NCBI GenBank assembly: GCA_003641545.1
Contig: QNAU01000069.1
Location: 1-6,948 of the forward strand
Direction of reading: 5' to 3'
DNA length: 6,948 nt
From: Thermotoga sp.
GTDB taxonomy: Bacteria > Thermotogota > Thermotogae > B21-G9
Below, piece by piece: positions 1 to 6,250 of this stretch. Each line of letters opens with the position of its first letter. Position 1 is the stretch's first letter. The notes below the pieces were generated by a model, which saw only the letters and a program-made list of their open reading frames with translations, made no database searches and was not told the DNA's origin. The translations under genes and the position numbers were made by a program.

Positions 1-608
1 CCCGGATAGAGAACGTGTCCAACCTTGGGCAAGCCAAATGTAACTGTCAGATCCGCACGGATGGCGTCCTCATCCACCATGCCGTTATCCGAGTTCACAC
101 CTGTCGGTATGTCCACCGCGACGACGTATCCATCGCAGTCGTTGACGATACGTGAGACCTCCTTGACGATTCCCCTCATCCTTCCCTTGAATCCTATTCC
201 GATCATCGCATCCACTATGACATCACCATCGTGTATATCCTTCTCGATCTCATCCACACTCTCATCCTCGGTTATGAATCTGACCGTCACACCGTACCTT
301 TGAAGAACCTCCATCTTCTTTTTCGGTAGAGGTTTCATCTTCTCCATCTTTCCAACTATCCACACCTTCAGGTTGGATCTTTCGACTCTATCCAGAAGGA
401 TGCGCGATACAACGAGTCCATCCCCACCGTTGTTTCCCGTTCCACACAGGACGGTCACCTTGAGATCGTCGAGATCACCCAACTCCTCCATCATTCCGTC
501 CACGACGGACATTCCGGCGTGTTCCATCAGTATTTCATCGCTCAGTCCGTATTCCTCCATGGTTTTCAGATCTATCTCCCTCATCTGTTCGGAGGTTATC
601 ACCCTCAT
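1..608 (-). CDS. nnrE: NAD(P)H-hydrate epimerase domain (YjeF_N), partial at 3' end
   Basis: The first 202 codons are present and the gene runs off the left edge of the window. The family interconverts the R and S epimers of hydrated NADH/NADPH (NADHX/NADPHX) so that a partner dehydratase can restore the cofactor; it acts in the cytosol. Visible family motifs are LMEHAG (residues 27-32), the glycine-rich GTGNNGGDG loop (56-64), VDAMIGIG (132-139), VDIPTGVNSDNG (165-176) and TFGLPK (190-195). These cover almost the whole epimerase domain. In many bacteria, including Thermotoga, this domain is fused to a C-terminal ADP-dependent dehydratase (about 490 residues in total); whether that holds here lies outside the window. 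The start is ATG at 608, with GGGAGGAG five bases upstream, and it overlaps the stop of the preceding permease as ATGA. It is therefore the last visible gene of the transporter operon and probably translationally coupled. Family assignment is firm; the fusion is inferred. Confidence 0.93.
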   Translation of the reverse strand, partial: MRVITSEQMREIDLKTMEEYGLSDEILMEHAGMSVVDGMMEELGDLDDLKVTVLCGTGNNGGDGLVVSRILLDRVERSNLKVWIVGKMEKMKPLPKKKMEVLQRYGVTVRFITEDESVDEIEKDIHDGDVIVDAMIGIGFKGRMRGIVKEVSRIVNDCDGYVVAVDIPTGVNSDNGMVDEDAIRADLTVTFGLPKVGHVLYP

Positions 609-1537
609 GTCTTCTCCTCCCTCGAGTATGGTATTCCGAGAGCCGTCGGAGCACCTATCCTCTTTCTGAACTTCTCGCTCGAGCTGAATATCACCATCGC
701 AACGAGGGTGGCAATGTATGGAAGCATCATCAGTATGTTGGCGGAGATGTTCACCTTACCACCAGCCTGAAGTCTCAGCTGGGTTGCCATCATTCCACCG
801 AATAGATACGAACCTATCATGGCTTTGAAAGGTTCCCACGCGGAGAATATGACGAGTGCTATGGCTATCCAGCCTCTGCCAGCCGACATGTTCTCTATCC
901 ACATGGACGTGTACGCCAAGGAGAGGTAAGCTCCTCCCGCCGAGGTTATGGCTCCACCGATCGTCGTCGCGATGTATCTCACCAGGTAAACATTTATTCC
1001 CCTCGAATCCGCCGCGGATGGTTCCTCTCCAACAGCTCTTAGAATCATTCCTGGTTTCGTTTTGAAGAGTATGAAGAAGGTCAGAGGAACGAGAATGTAA
1101 GTCAGATAAACGAGTATGTCGTGTGAGAAGAATATCTCACCGATTCCCGGTATGTCGGAAAGGATGGGTATCCTCATCTCGGAAAATTTGGGTGCGACTT
1201 GTCCTATGTAGGATCTTCCGAGCATACCGGATATACCCGTCCCGAGCATCGTCAGGGCGAGTCCACTCACGACTTGGTTCACCCTGAGGGTGATGACCAT
1301 GAAGGCATGCAGTAGTGCGAAAATGGCTCCAGCGATCATCGCGGCGATAAATCCGAGGTAGACATTCTTCGTGTTGTAAGACACCATGAATCCCGTTATG
1401 GCTCCTATGAGCATCAAGCCCTCGAGACCGAGGTTCATGACACCGCTTCTCTCGGTTATTATCTCACCGAGGGTGGCGAATAGAAGCGGTGTTCCGGATC
1501 TGACAGCTGCCGAGAGGACCTTGAGGATCATCTCCAA
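605..1537 (-). CDS. ABC transporter permease, BMP/nucleoside type (second permease, YufQ-like)
   Basis: A 310-residue hydrophobic protein of the BPD_transp_2 family, one of two membrane subunits of the importer encoded here. It matches the shorter permease of YufOPQ/RfuBCD-type systems. Seen in the sequence: GEIITERSGVMNLGLEG (residues 24-40, the family's signature around the first helices), LRVNQVVSGLALTMLGTG (84-101), RAVGEEPSAADSRGI (167-181, the cytoplasmic coupling loop that meets the ATPase), SAGRGWIAIALVIF (218-231) and the conserved tail APTALGIPY (296-304). Several long hydrophobic runs indicate roughly 8 membrane helices. The start is uncertain: TTG at 1537 has GGTGGTGA ending six bases before it, whereas ATG at 1531 would give a classic ATGA overlap with the upstream permease but has a less well spaced binding site. 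I favour TTG. The stop overlaps the start of the epimerase gene by four bases. Confidence 0.95.
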   Translation of the reverse strand: MEMILKVLSAAVRSGTPLLFATLGEIITERSGVMNLGLEGLMLIGAITGFMVSYNTKNVYLGFIAAMIAGAIFALLHAFMVITLRVNQVVSGLALTMLGTGISGMLGRSYIGQVAPKFSEMRIPILSDIPGIGEIFFSHDILVYLTYILVPLTFFILFKTKPGMILRAVGEEPSAADSRGINVYLVRYIATTIGGAITSAGGAYLSLAYTSMWIENMSAGRGWIAIALVIFSAWEPFKAMIGSYLFGGMMATQLRLQAGGKVNISANILMMLPYIATLVAMVIFSSSEKFRKRIGAPTALGIPYSREEKT

Positions 1538-2631
1538 GATTTCTCACCACCGTTTCTCGGAATGAGTATCTCTATCTTGTAATTGAAGATCATCTCAGAT
1601 GCGAGCAGTGTGAACAAAACTATACCTTGTAGGACGTAAACCATGGATATCGGGATCCTCATCATTATTTGCAGTTGCTCACTGCCGACCATGAGTCCAC
1701 CGAACAGGAAAGCGACCACTATCATAGCCCATGGATTGAGACGCGCGAGCCATGCTATTATTATCGCGGTGTATCCATAACCGGGAGAAAAGCCGTGTTG
1801 AAGTCTGTGCTGAACACCGAGCATCTGAATTCCACCCGCGAGACCTGCCAAAGCCCCGCTCAGAATCATGGCGAGTATTATGTTCTTCTCAACATTTATT
1901 CCGGAGTATCTCGCAGCTGTCTGGTTGTCCCCTATTATCTTCAGATGAAATCCCCATCTCGTTCGATACATCAGAAAATATATCAACACAACCATGGCTA
2001 AGGCTATCAACACGCCGGAGTGTATCCCAGATTCACCGAACATGGGTAACCATGAACTTTCGGGAAATACAGCCGTCAACGGGAAGTTGTATCCTTCGGG
2101 ATCCTTCCACGGTCCGTAGATGAGGTAGTTCAACCAGTGGGCTGCGATGTAGTTGAGCATCAACGTCGCGACGATCTCGTCGAGTTTCAGGTACGCCTTC
2201 AGAATTCCGGGTATGAAAGCCCATAACGCTCCGGCGATCGCTCCCATGAGAAGGAGCGTTGGAATGAGGATGAGGGAATTCTCGACATTCTTGAAGAGAA
2301 AGAGTGCTCCCCACGTCGTCGCCATCGCACCGAGATAGAGCTGTCCTTCCGCACCTATGTTCCAGATCTTCATCTTGAAAACCACCGATAGCCCGAGACC
2401 GGCGAGAAGGAGAGGAACCATCTTGGATATGGTATCCGGAAGACCGTAATCGAAGATGAAGGGCCAGCTGAACATTTCCCTGTATGCTTCCACAACCTTC
2501 TCGAATTTTCCAAATCTCGCCCATAGGAACAAGCCCATTATCATCAGGGATATGACGACTGACAGGATGGGAACGAGGAAAGCATGATACTTGGGTGGAT
2601 TGAGTCTTTTCACAATCCTAATTTTAAGCAT
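1528..2631 (-). CDS. ABC transporter permease, BMP/nucleoside type (first permease, YufP-like)
   Basis: A 367-residue inner-membrane protein of the BPD_transp_2 family, the longer of the two permeases and expected to pair with the 310-residue one. It opens with a positively charged N-terminus (KIRIVKR), then a first helix at about residues 18-37. Family hallmarks are VVFKMKIWNIGAEGQLYLGA (83-102), EIVATLMLNYIA (152-163), the coupling loop GDNQTAARYSGI (234-245) followed by LSGALAGLAGG (257-267), and GYGYTAIIIAWLARLNP (284-300). The ATG start at 2631 overlaps the ATPase stop TAA as ATGCTTAA (8 bp), with AGGTG six bases upstream. Length and motifs are normal for the family and I see no damage. 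Substrate cannot be deduced from the permease; by analogy with YufP/NupP and Rfu systems it would be a nucleoside, purine or flavin-like molecule. Confidence 0.95.
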   Translation of the reverse strand: MLKIRIVKRLNPPKYHAFLVPILSVVISLMIMGLFLWARFGKFEKVVEAYREMFSWPFIFDYGLPDTISKMVPLLLAGLGLSVVFKMKIWNIGAEGQLYLGAMATTWGALFLFKNVENSLILIPTLLLMGAIAGALWAFIPGILKAYLKLDEIVATLMLNYIAAHWLNYLIYGPWKDPEGYNFPLTAVFPESSWLPMFGESGIHSGVLIALAMVVLIYFLMYRTRWGFHLKIIGDNQTAARYSGINVEKNIILAMILSGALAGLAGGIQMLGVQHRLQHGFSPGYGYTAIIIAWLARLNPWAMIVVAFLFGGLMVGSEQLQIMMRIPISMVYVLQGIVLFTLLASEMIFNYKIEILIPRNGGEKSWR

Positions 2632-4129
2632 CCCTCACACCTGCCATCATGAGACCTATCTTCTCGAGGTTGGATGGATCAGGTTCGACGTATCCCATTA
2701 TCTCCCCCTCGTATATCACCGCGACTCTGTCGGAGATCGTGAATATTTCCTCCAGATCCCCGGCGAGAAGCAGAACAGCCTTTCCCTCATCCCTCGCTTT
2801 CAGCAAACTTCTGTAAACGAACTCCATCGATCCGACGTCGAGTCCCCTCGTTGGATGCTCCGCTATTATGAGTTTTGGTTCATTCTCGAATTCTCTTGCG
2901 ATGACAACCTTCTGTATGTTTCCTCCAGAGAGAAGTTTCAACGGGAAATTTGGATTCGGTGTTAGGATGGAGTATTTCTCTATCCTGCGTAGGGATCTCC
3001 TGACGACATCCTTCAGGTTGAACAGGAATTCTCCCTGCTGATCCTTCAGAAACAGATTCTCGGCTACCGAGAGGTTTGGACAAGTTGCGACACCGTTTCT
3101 GTCCTGCGGGATGTATGATATTCCCATCTTTATTCTCGCCATAACGCTGGTGTGAGTTATGTCCCTTCCAAGCAGTTCTATTTTTCCATCCGCTGGTTTC
3201 CTGAGACCGTATATGACCTCCGCAAGTTCTCTCTGTCCGTTACCGGCAACTCCCGCTATTCCAAATATTTCACCTTCCCTCATCTCGAAGGATATTCCCT
3301 TGAGCGCTGGTAATCCCTTGTCGTTCAGAGCGTGAAGATTCGAAACCCTCAGAACGATCTTTCCCGGTTCCTTCGGTTTTTTCTCAACCTTCAGAACGAC
3401 ATCTCTTCCGACCATCATATTGGCGAGTTTTCTCGGATCGAGTTCATCCCTGTTCAGCGTTCCGACAACCTTCCCCGATTTTAAAACCGTGACTCTATCC
3501 GATATCTCCATGACTTCCCTGAGTTTGTGGGATATGAATATTACACCCGTCCCGCTCTCCTTTATCATCCTTATGGCTTTGAAGAGCGATTCAACCTCCT
3601 GAGGGGTTAGAACAGCGGTTGGTTCATCGAGTATCATTATCTTGGCTTTAGCGTAGAGCAGTTTCAAAATTTCAACCTTCTGTCTTTCACCCACGGATAA
3701 CTGCCAAACCTTGGCGCTGGGATCTATGTTCAGATTGTATAACTTCGATATCTCCTCTATCCTCTTCGACACTTCCTTGAAGTCCACCTTGAATTTATAC
3801 TTTTTCAATCCAAGTGCTATGTTCTCGGCAACCGTGAAGGATGGAACGAGTGTGAAATGTTGTTGAACCATGCCTATGCCCAAGGATAACGCATGGGCAG
3901 GAGAGGTTATATGAACCCTCCTGCCCTGAAGGTATATTTCTCCCTCATCCATCCTGTACAGTCCGAAGAGTATGTTCATCAAGGTGGTTTTTCCAGCGCC
4001 ATTTTCCCCGAGAAGTGTGTGAACCTCTCCTTCCCTCAGATCGAAGTTCACGTGGTCGGATGCGACAATACCTCCCGGGAATTTCTTGACTATGTTTCGA
4101 AGTTCGAGAAGCATTCCTCGATCACTCAC
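2624..4129 (-). CDS. ABC transporter ATP-binding protein, two nucleotide-binding domains (YufO-like)
   Basis: A 501-residue cytosolic ATPase with two fused ABC domains, the form used by BMP-type and ribose-type importers. Domain 1 is complete: Walker A GENGAGKT (residues 41-48), Q-loop QQ (89-90), signature LSVGE (144-148), Walker B IMILDEP (164-170) and switch histidine H201. Domain 2 is degenerate: the P-loop reads GVAGNGQREL (293-302) with no GKT, the signature SGGN (401-404) is kept, Walker B is IIAEHPTRGLDVG (421-433), and AGDLEE replaces the switch-histidine region near 456-461. That asymmetry is the norm in this subfamily, so only one ATP site is probably fully catalytic. The start taken is GTG at 4129, overlapping the solute-binding protein stop by 8 bp; an in-frame ATG at 4114 (residue 6) is a credible alternative, with AGGTGA upstream, and would leave a 7-bp gap. 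The downstream permease starts inside this gene's stop. Confidence 0.96.
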   Translation of the reverse strand: MSDRGMLLELRNIVKKFPGGIVASDHVNFDLREGEVHTLLGENGAGKTTLMNILFGLYRMDEGEIYLQGRRVHITSPAHALSLGIGMVQQHFTLVPSFTVAENIALGLKKYKFKVDFKEVSKRIEEISKLYNLNIDPSAKVWQLSVGERQKVEILKLLYAKAKIMILDEPTAVLTPQEVESLFKAIRMIKESGTGVIFISHKLREVMEISDRVTVLKSGKVVGTLNRDELDPRKLANMMVGRDVVLKVEKKPKEPGKIVLRVSNLHALNDKGLPALKGISFEMREGEIFGIAGVAGNGQRELAEVIYGLRKPADGKIELLGRDITHTSVMARIKMGISYIPQDRNGVATCPNLSVAENLFLKDQQGEFLFNLKDVVRRSLRRIEKYSILTPNPNFPLKLLSGGNIQKVVIAREFENEPKLIIAEHPTRGLDVGSMEFVYRSLLKARDEGKAVLLLAGDLEEIFTISDRVAVIYEGEIMGYVEPDPSNLEKIGLMMAGVRDA

Positions 4130-5210
4130 CTGCTCCCTTTGGTATCGTTCCCTCGACGTTGTCCACGAACCAATCCATCGACAGGAGAGCTTCGTCGCTC
4201 AACTTTTCGCCCGCTTTAACCCTGAGTTTTCCTTCCTGATCGTATATCGGTCCCTCGAATGGATCGAAGGTTCCATCTATTATAGCCTCTTTGAAAACGT
4301 TGACTATCTTTTTGACGTTGTCCGGAACCATGGGACCAAATGGTGCTATATCCACGATTCCTTCCTTCATACCCCACCAGTAATTTCCATGCTTGTATGT
4401 TCCATCGAGTATTCCCCTTATCGCGTATTCGTAGAACACTCCCCAATTCCAAACTGGGGCGGTCAAATGTGCCTTGGGTGCGAAGGCACTCATATCGCTG
4501 TTGTATCCTATTCCGTATGCTCCCCTTTCCTGTGCAGCCTGCTGCGGAGCTGGTGAATCCTGATGTTGTGCTATGACGTCCGCACCTGCATCGAGAAGGC
4601 TGAGAGCAGCCTCTTTCTCGATCGCGGGATCATACCACGTGTGTGTCCAAACAACTTTGACAACCGCTTTCGGATTCACAAGTTTCACACCGAGGGCGAA
4701 TGCGTTTATTCCCCTTATGACCTCCGGTATTGGATGTGCTGCTACGTATCCTATTATGTTGGATTTCGTCATCATACCCGCAACTATTCCCGTCAGAAAT
4801 CTCGGCTGATACATCCTTCCAAAGTATGCGGTCATGTTCTTGTAAGTCTTGTATCCGGAGCAGTGGAAGAAGTGAGCCTTCGGGAATTCCTTCGCTGCCA
4901 TGAGAGTCGGATCCATGTAACCGAAGCTCGTCGTGAAAACGACTTTGTATCCCTTCTTAACGAGACTTCTTATGACCTGAAGTGCCTCCATCCCCTCTGG
5001 AACACTCTCGACGTATGTCGTCTCGATCTGATCACCGAATACCTTCTCGATGTGCAATCTTCCCTGATTGTGCGCGTAAGTCCATCCCGCATCACCTATG
5101 GGTCCAACGTAGATGAAAGCTACCTTGAGCTTTTTCGCGTAGGCTGGATTTGGAATCAACATCAGAAACAGAAGGACAGACAAAAAGAGGATGAAAACCG
5201 CTTTCCTCAT
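4122..5210 (-). CDS. BMP-family (PnrA-like) solute-binding protein of ABC importer
   Basis: A 362-residue secreted binding protein, first gene of the transporter operon. Residues 1-25 form a Sec signal peptide: MRK, a long hydrophobic core, then PAYA followed by KKLK, so cleavage is likely after Ala25. There is no cysteine there, so it is not a classical lipoprotein, unlike TmpC/PnrA or Gram-positive BMP proteins; a free periplasmic protein in a diderm cell fits. The mature part has the BMP pattern: KVAFIYVGPIGDAGWTYAHN (29-48), GYMDPTLMAAKEFP (97-110), GRMYQPRFLTGIVAGMM (131-147), HQDSPAPQQAAQERG (216-230) and GYNSD (235-239). The GDAGWTYAHNQGR segment differs from the DKSFN motif of PnrA nucleoside binders and marks another clade of the family, for which purine bases are a possible ligand. 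The ATG start has GGGAGGTG eight bases upstream. Ligand is inferred only. Confidence 0.95.
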   Translation of the reverse strand: MRKAVFILFLSVLLFLMLIPNPAYAKKLKVAFIYVGPIGDAGWTYAHNQGRLHIEKVFGDQIETTYVESVPEGMEALQVIRSLVKKGYKVVFTTSFGYMDPTLMAAKEFPKAHFFHCSGYKTYKNMTAYFGRMYQPRFLTGIVAGMMTKSNIIGYVAAHPIPEVIRGINAFALGVKLVNPKAVVKVVWTHTWYDPAIEKEAALSLLDAGADVIAQHQDSPAPQQAAQERGAYGIGYNSDMSAFAPKAHLTAPVWNWGVFYEYAIRGILDGTYKHGNYWWGMKEGIVDIAPFGPMVPDNVKKIVNVFKEAIIDGTFDPFEGPIYDQEGKLRVKAGEKLSDEALLSMDWFVDNVEGTIPKGAGE

Positions 5211-5232
5211 TCAAATGACACCTCCCTCGTTC

Positions 5233-5248
5233 ATCTTGGTATCAAGAT
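5233..5248. promoter_or_regulatory. Candidate operator over the transporter promoter start site
   Basis: ATCTTGGTATCAAGAT is a 16-bp palindrome matching in 7 of 8 base pairs, with arms ATCTTG/CAAGAT. It covers the predicted transcription start (about 5240) and touches the last base pairs of the -10 box of the transporter promoter, the usual place for a repressor operator. It does not resemble the second palindrome at 5323-5338, so it may serve a different regulator or a different oligomer contact. Function is inferred from position and symmetry only. Confidence 0.5.
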
Positions 5249-5255
5249 TATAACA
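5247..5255 (-). promoter_or_regulatory. Extended -10 promoter for the transporter operon
   Basis: On the minus strand the sequence reads TGTTATAAT: a perfect TATAAT box preceded by the TG of an extended -10 element. The region 17 bp further upstream (AGATCT) is a poor -35, which extended -10 promoters tolerate. Transcription would start near 5240, giving a leader of about 30 nt that contains the GGGAGGTG binding site before the ATG at 5210. No riboswitch could fit in so short a leader. Confidence 0.7.
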
Positions 5256-5264
5256 GACCCCAAC

Positions 5265-5293
5265 TTTACAGATCTTCATCTTCATAATATAAT
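5265..5293 (+). promoter_or_regulatory. Sigma-70-type promoter for the DeoR-family regulator
   Basis: TTTACA (5265-5270, one mismatch to TTGACA), a 17-bp spacer and a perfect TATAAT (5288-5293). The start of transcription would be near 5300. Its -35 box touches the -35 region of the opposite transporter promoter, so RNA polymerase probably cannot occupy both at once. An ATG at 5319 would give a leader of only about 19 nt with no binding site; the favoured start at 5361 gives about 61 nt. Confidence 0.75.
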
Positions 5294-5322
5294 CATATTC
5301 GATCATACAAATTCGAAAATGA

Positions 5323-5338
5323 TGATCATTTATGATCA
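5323..5338. promoter_or_regulatory. Candidate operator downstream of the regulator promoter
   Basis: TGATCATTTATGATCA has perfect 7-bp arms (TGATCAT/ATGATCA) around a TT centre. The word ATGATCA also repeats directly with a 10-bp period (5322 and 5332), one helical turn, and a further inverted half site GATCAT lies at 5301-5306, so the cluster spans 5301-5338. It sits at about +24 to +39 of the regulator transcript, suiting autorepression by road-block. Binding by the adjacent DeoR protein is inferred, since such proteins often bind repeated half sites near their own gene. Confidence 0.55.
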
Positions 5339-5349
5339 AAATGAGGATA

Positions 5350-5355
5350 GGGGTG
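5350..5355 (+). promoter_or_regulatory. Ribosome binding site deciding the regulator's start
   Basis: GGGGTG can pair with the anti-Shine-Dalgarno sequence as GAGGTG does, using one G-U wobble, and ends five bases before the ATT at 5361. No binding site precedes the in-frame ATGs at 5319 and 5322, and the GGAGGA at 5369-5374 is 13 bases from the next ATG at 5388. This favours initiation at ATT. Confidence 0.5.
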
Positions 5356-5360
5356 GGAGA

Positions 5361-6197
5361 ATTCTTCCGGAGGAACGAAGACTCAAGATGTATGAGTACA
5401 TAAGAAAGAAAGGCGTGGCAACCACGAAAGAGTTGTCAAAGTTATTTGGGATATCCGAAAGCACCGTCAGAAGGGATCTGAACGAACTGGAACTCAGAGG
5501 ATTGATAAAGAGAACATTCAGAGGGGCAGTATTTCAGCATTTGACCGGTGAAACGACGTTCATGGACAACATGAAGTTGATGAGAAGGGAGAAAGAAGCC
5601 ATAGCTGAGAAAGCGTTGGAGCACATATACGATGGTGATTTCATAATACTTGGAGGAGGAACGACCGTTTATTCTCTCGTTTTGAAGCTCCTTCAGAGTG
5701 ATATCTCCAATCTGACTGTGATCACGAACTCCCTGAACGTGGGTATGAAGATTCTGCAGAGTGGGAAGAGATACGATTTGATATTCGTCGGTGGGAAAGC
5801 GAGATATGGAACCTTCGAGTGTGTCGGTGATGACACCATCGACATGCTCGATAGATACAACGTTGGAAAAGCTTTCATAGGTGTCAACGGTATATCGCAC
5901 GAGTTCGGTGTGTCGATGAGCAACAGGGAGGAATCCGCGATAGCGAGAGCGATGATAAGAAGATCGATGGAAGTTTTTGTCCTCGCGGATCACACCAAAT
6001 TCAACGTTGTGAAAGCATACAGGGTTTGTGGAAAGGATGAGGTTGATTTGATAATAACGGATGATGGTCTCGATACCTCCATCTTGGAGGAGTTCAGGAA
6101 AAGGGGGTGGAGAATAGAGATTGTTCATCGTAGTTATCCTGATGTCGACCATAATACCGGTTATCATGTTCATAACCGTTCAGAGATACATAGTTAA
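5361..6197 (+). CDS. DeoR-family transcriptional regulator, probable ATT start
   Basis: A 278-residue repressor-type protein (numbered from ATT). The N-terminal winged helix-turn-helix covers about residues 4-57, with recognition helix SESTVRRDLNELE (32-44). The C-terminal sugar-phosphate-binding DeoRC domain shows LGGGTT (97-102), TNSLNV (122-127), VGGKARYGTFECVG (143-156), GVNGIS (174-179), SNREESAIARAMI (187-199) and LADHTKF (208-214). The family binds DNA and releases it on binding a phosphorylated sugar. The in-frame ATGs at 5319 and 5322 lie in the candidate operator and lack a binding site; starting at ATT gives LPEERRLKM after the first residue, just where family members normally begin. 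A short form from ATG 5388 would cut into the DNA-binding domain. The usual family end is near RIEIV (residue 255); here about 23 extra residues follow. Cognate sugar unknown. Family assignment is firm, the start is not. Confidence 0.93.
   Translation: MLPEERRLKMYEYIRKKGVATTKELSKLFGISESTVRRDLNELELRGLIKRTFRGAVFQHLTGETTFMDNMKLMRREKEAIAEKALEHIYDGDFIILGGGTTVYSLVLKLLQSDISNLTVITNSLNVGMKILQSGKRYDLIFVGGKARYGTFECVGDDTIDMLDRYNVGKAFIGVNGISHEFGVSMSNREESAIARAMIRRSMEVFVLADHTKFNVVKAYRVCGKDEVDLIITDDGLDTSILEEFRKRGWRIEIVHRSYPDVDHNTGYHVHNRSEIHS
6158..6178. repeat. Inverted repeat at the 3' end of the regulator gene
   Basis: CGGTTAT (6158-6164) and ATAACCG (6172-6178) are perfect 7-bp arms around a 7-base loop, inside the codons of the regulator's extra C-terminal tail. 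No T-run follows, so it is not a standard intrinsic terminator. It could be an RNA hairpin between the regulator and SIS gene, or a protein-binding site about 75 bp before the SIS start. Chance is possible. Confidence 0.45.
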
Positions 6198-6250
6198 GGG
6201 ATTGACCGCCGGGGGGATAAAAGAATGATCGAAAAAGGAGGTCTTTCAAC
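6198..6250 (+). promoter_or_regulatory. Short spacer with ribosome binding site before the SIS gene
   Basis: The 53-bp gap holds a strong AGGAGGT binding site (6237-6243 region) about eight bases before the ATG at 6251. No terminator is visible. A TTGACC at 6202-6207 has only a weak AATGAT partner, so a separate promoter is doubtful and co-transcription with the regulator is more likely. ATGATCGA at 6225-6232 repeats a half site of the upstream operator cluster (inverted copy at 5299-5306), which may be chance. Confidence 0.55.

Noticed and set aside
2033..2524. 163-codon minus-strand frame inside the first permease gene
   Set aside because: It is an out-of-frame reading of a clear membrane protein; its product is polar, with no domain pattern.
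5211..5240. Riboswitch (purine or flavin) in the leader of the transporter operon
   Set aside because: The predicted leader is about 30 nt and nearly all of it is ribosome binding site and spacer, too short for any known aptamer.
4563..5318. Long open frame in phase with the DeoR gene running upstream through the antisense of the solute-binding protein gene
   Set aside because: The translation upstream of 5319 has no family resemblance, crosses both promoters and the whole binding-protein gene, and is explained as a stop-free shadow of a well-supported gene on the other strand.
5341..5403. 20-codon ATG frame overlapping the start of the regulator
   Set aside because: It has no proper binding site before its ATG and overlaps the regulator's first codons in another frame; a leader-peptide role is imaginable but nothing in the sequence supports it.
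5442..6173. 243-codon open frame antisense to the DeoR gene
   Set aside because: The protein has no recognisable motif and no suitable ribosome binding site, and it mirrors the strongly supported DeoR reading frame.
6205..6222. CCGCCGGGGGG followed by ATAAAA as a possible terminator between regulator and SIS gene
   Set aside because: The stem would be only a few base pairs with almost no loop, and no T-run follows.
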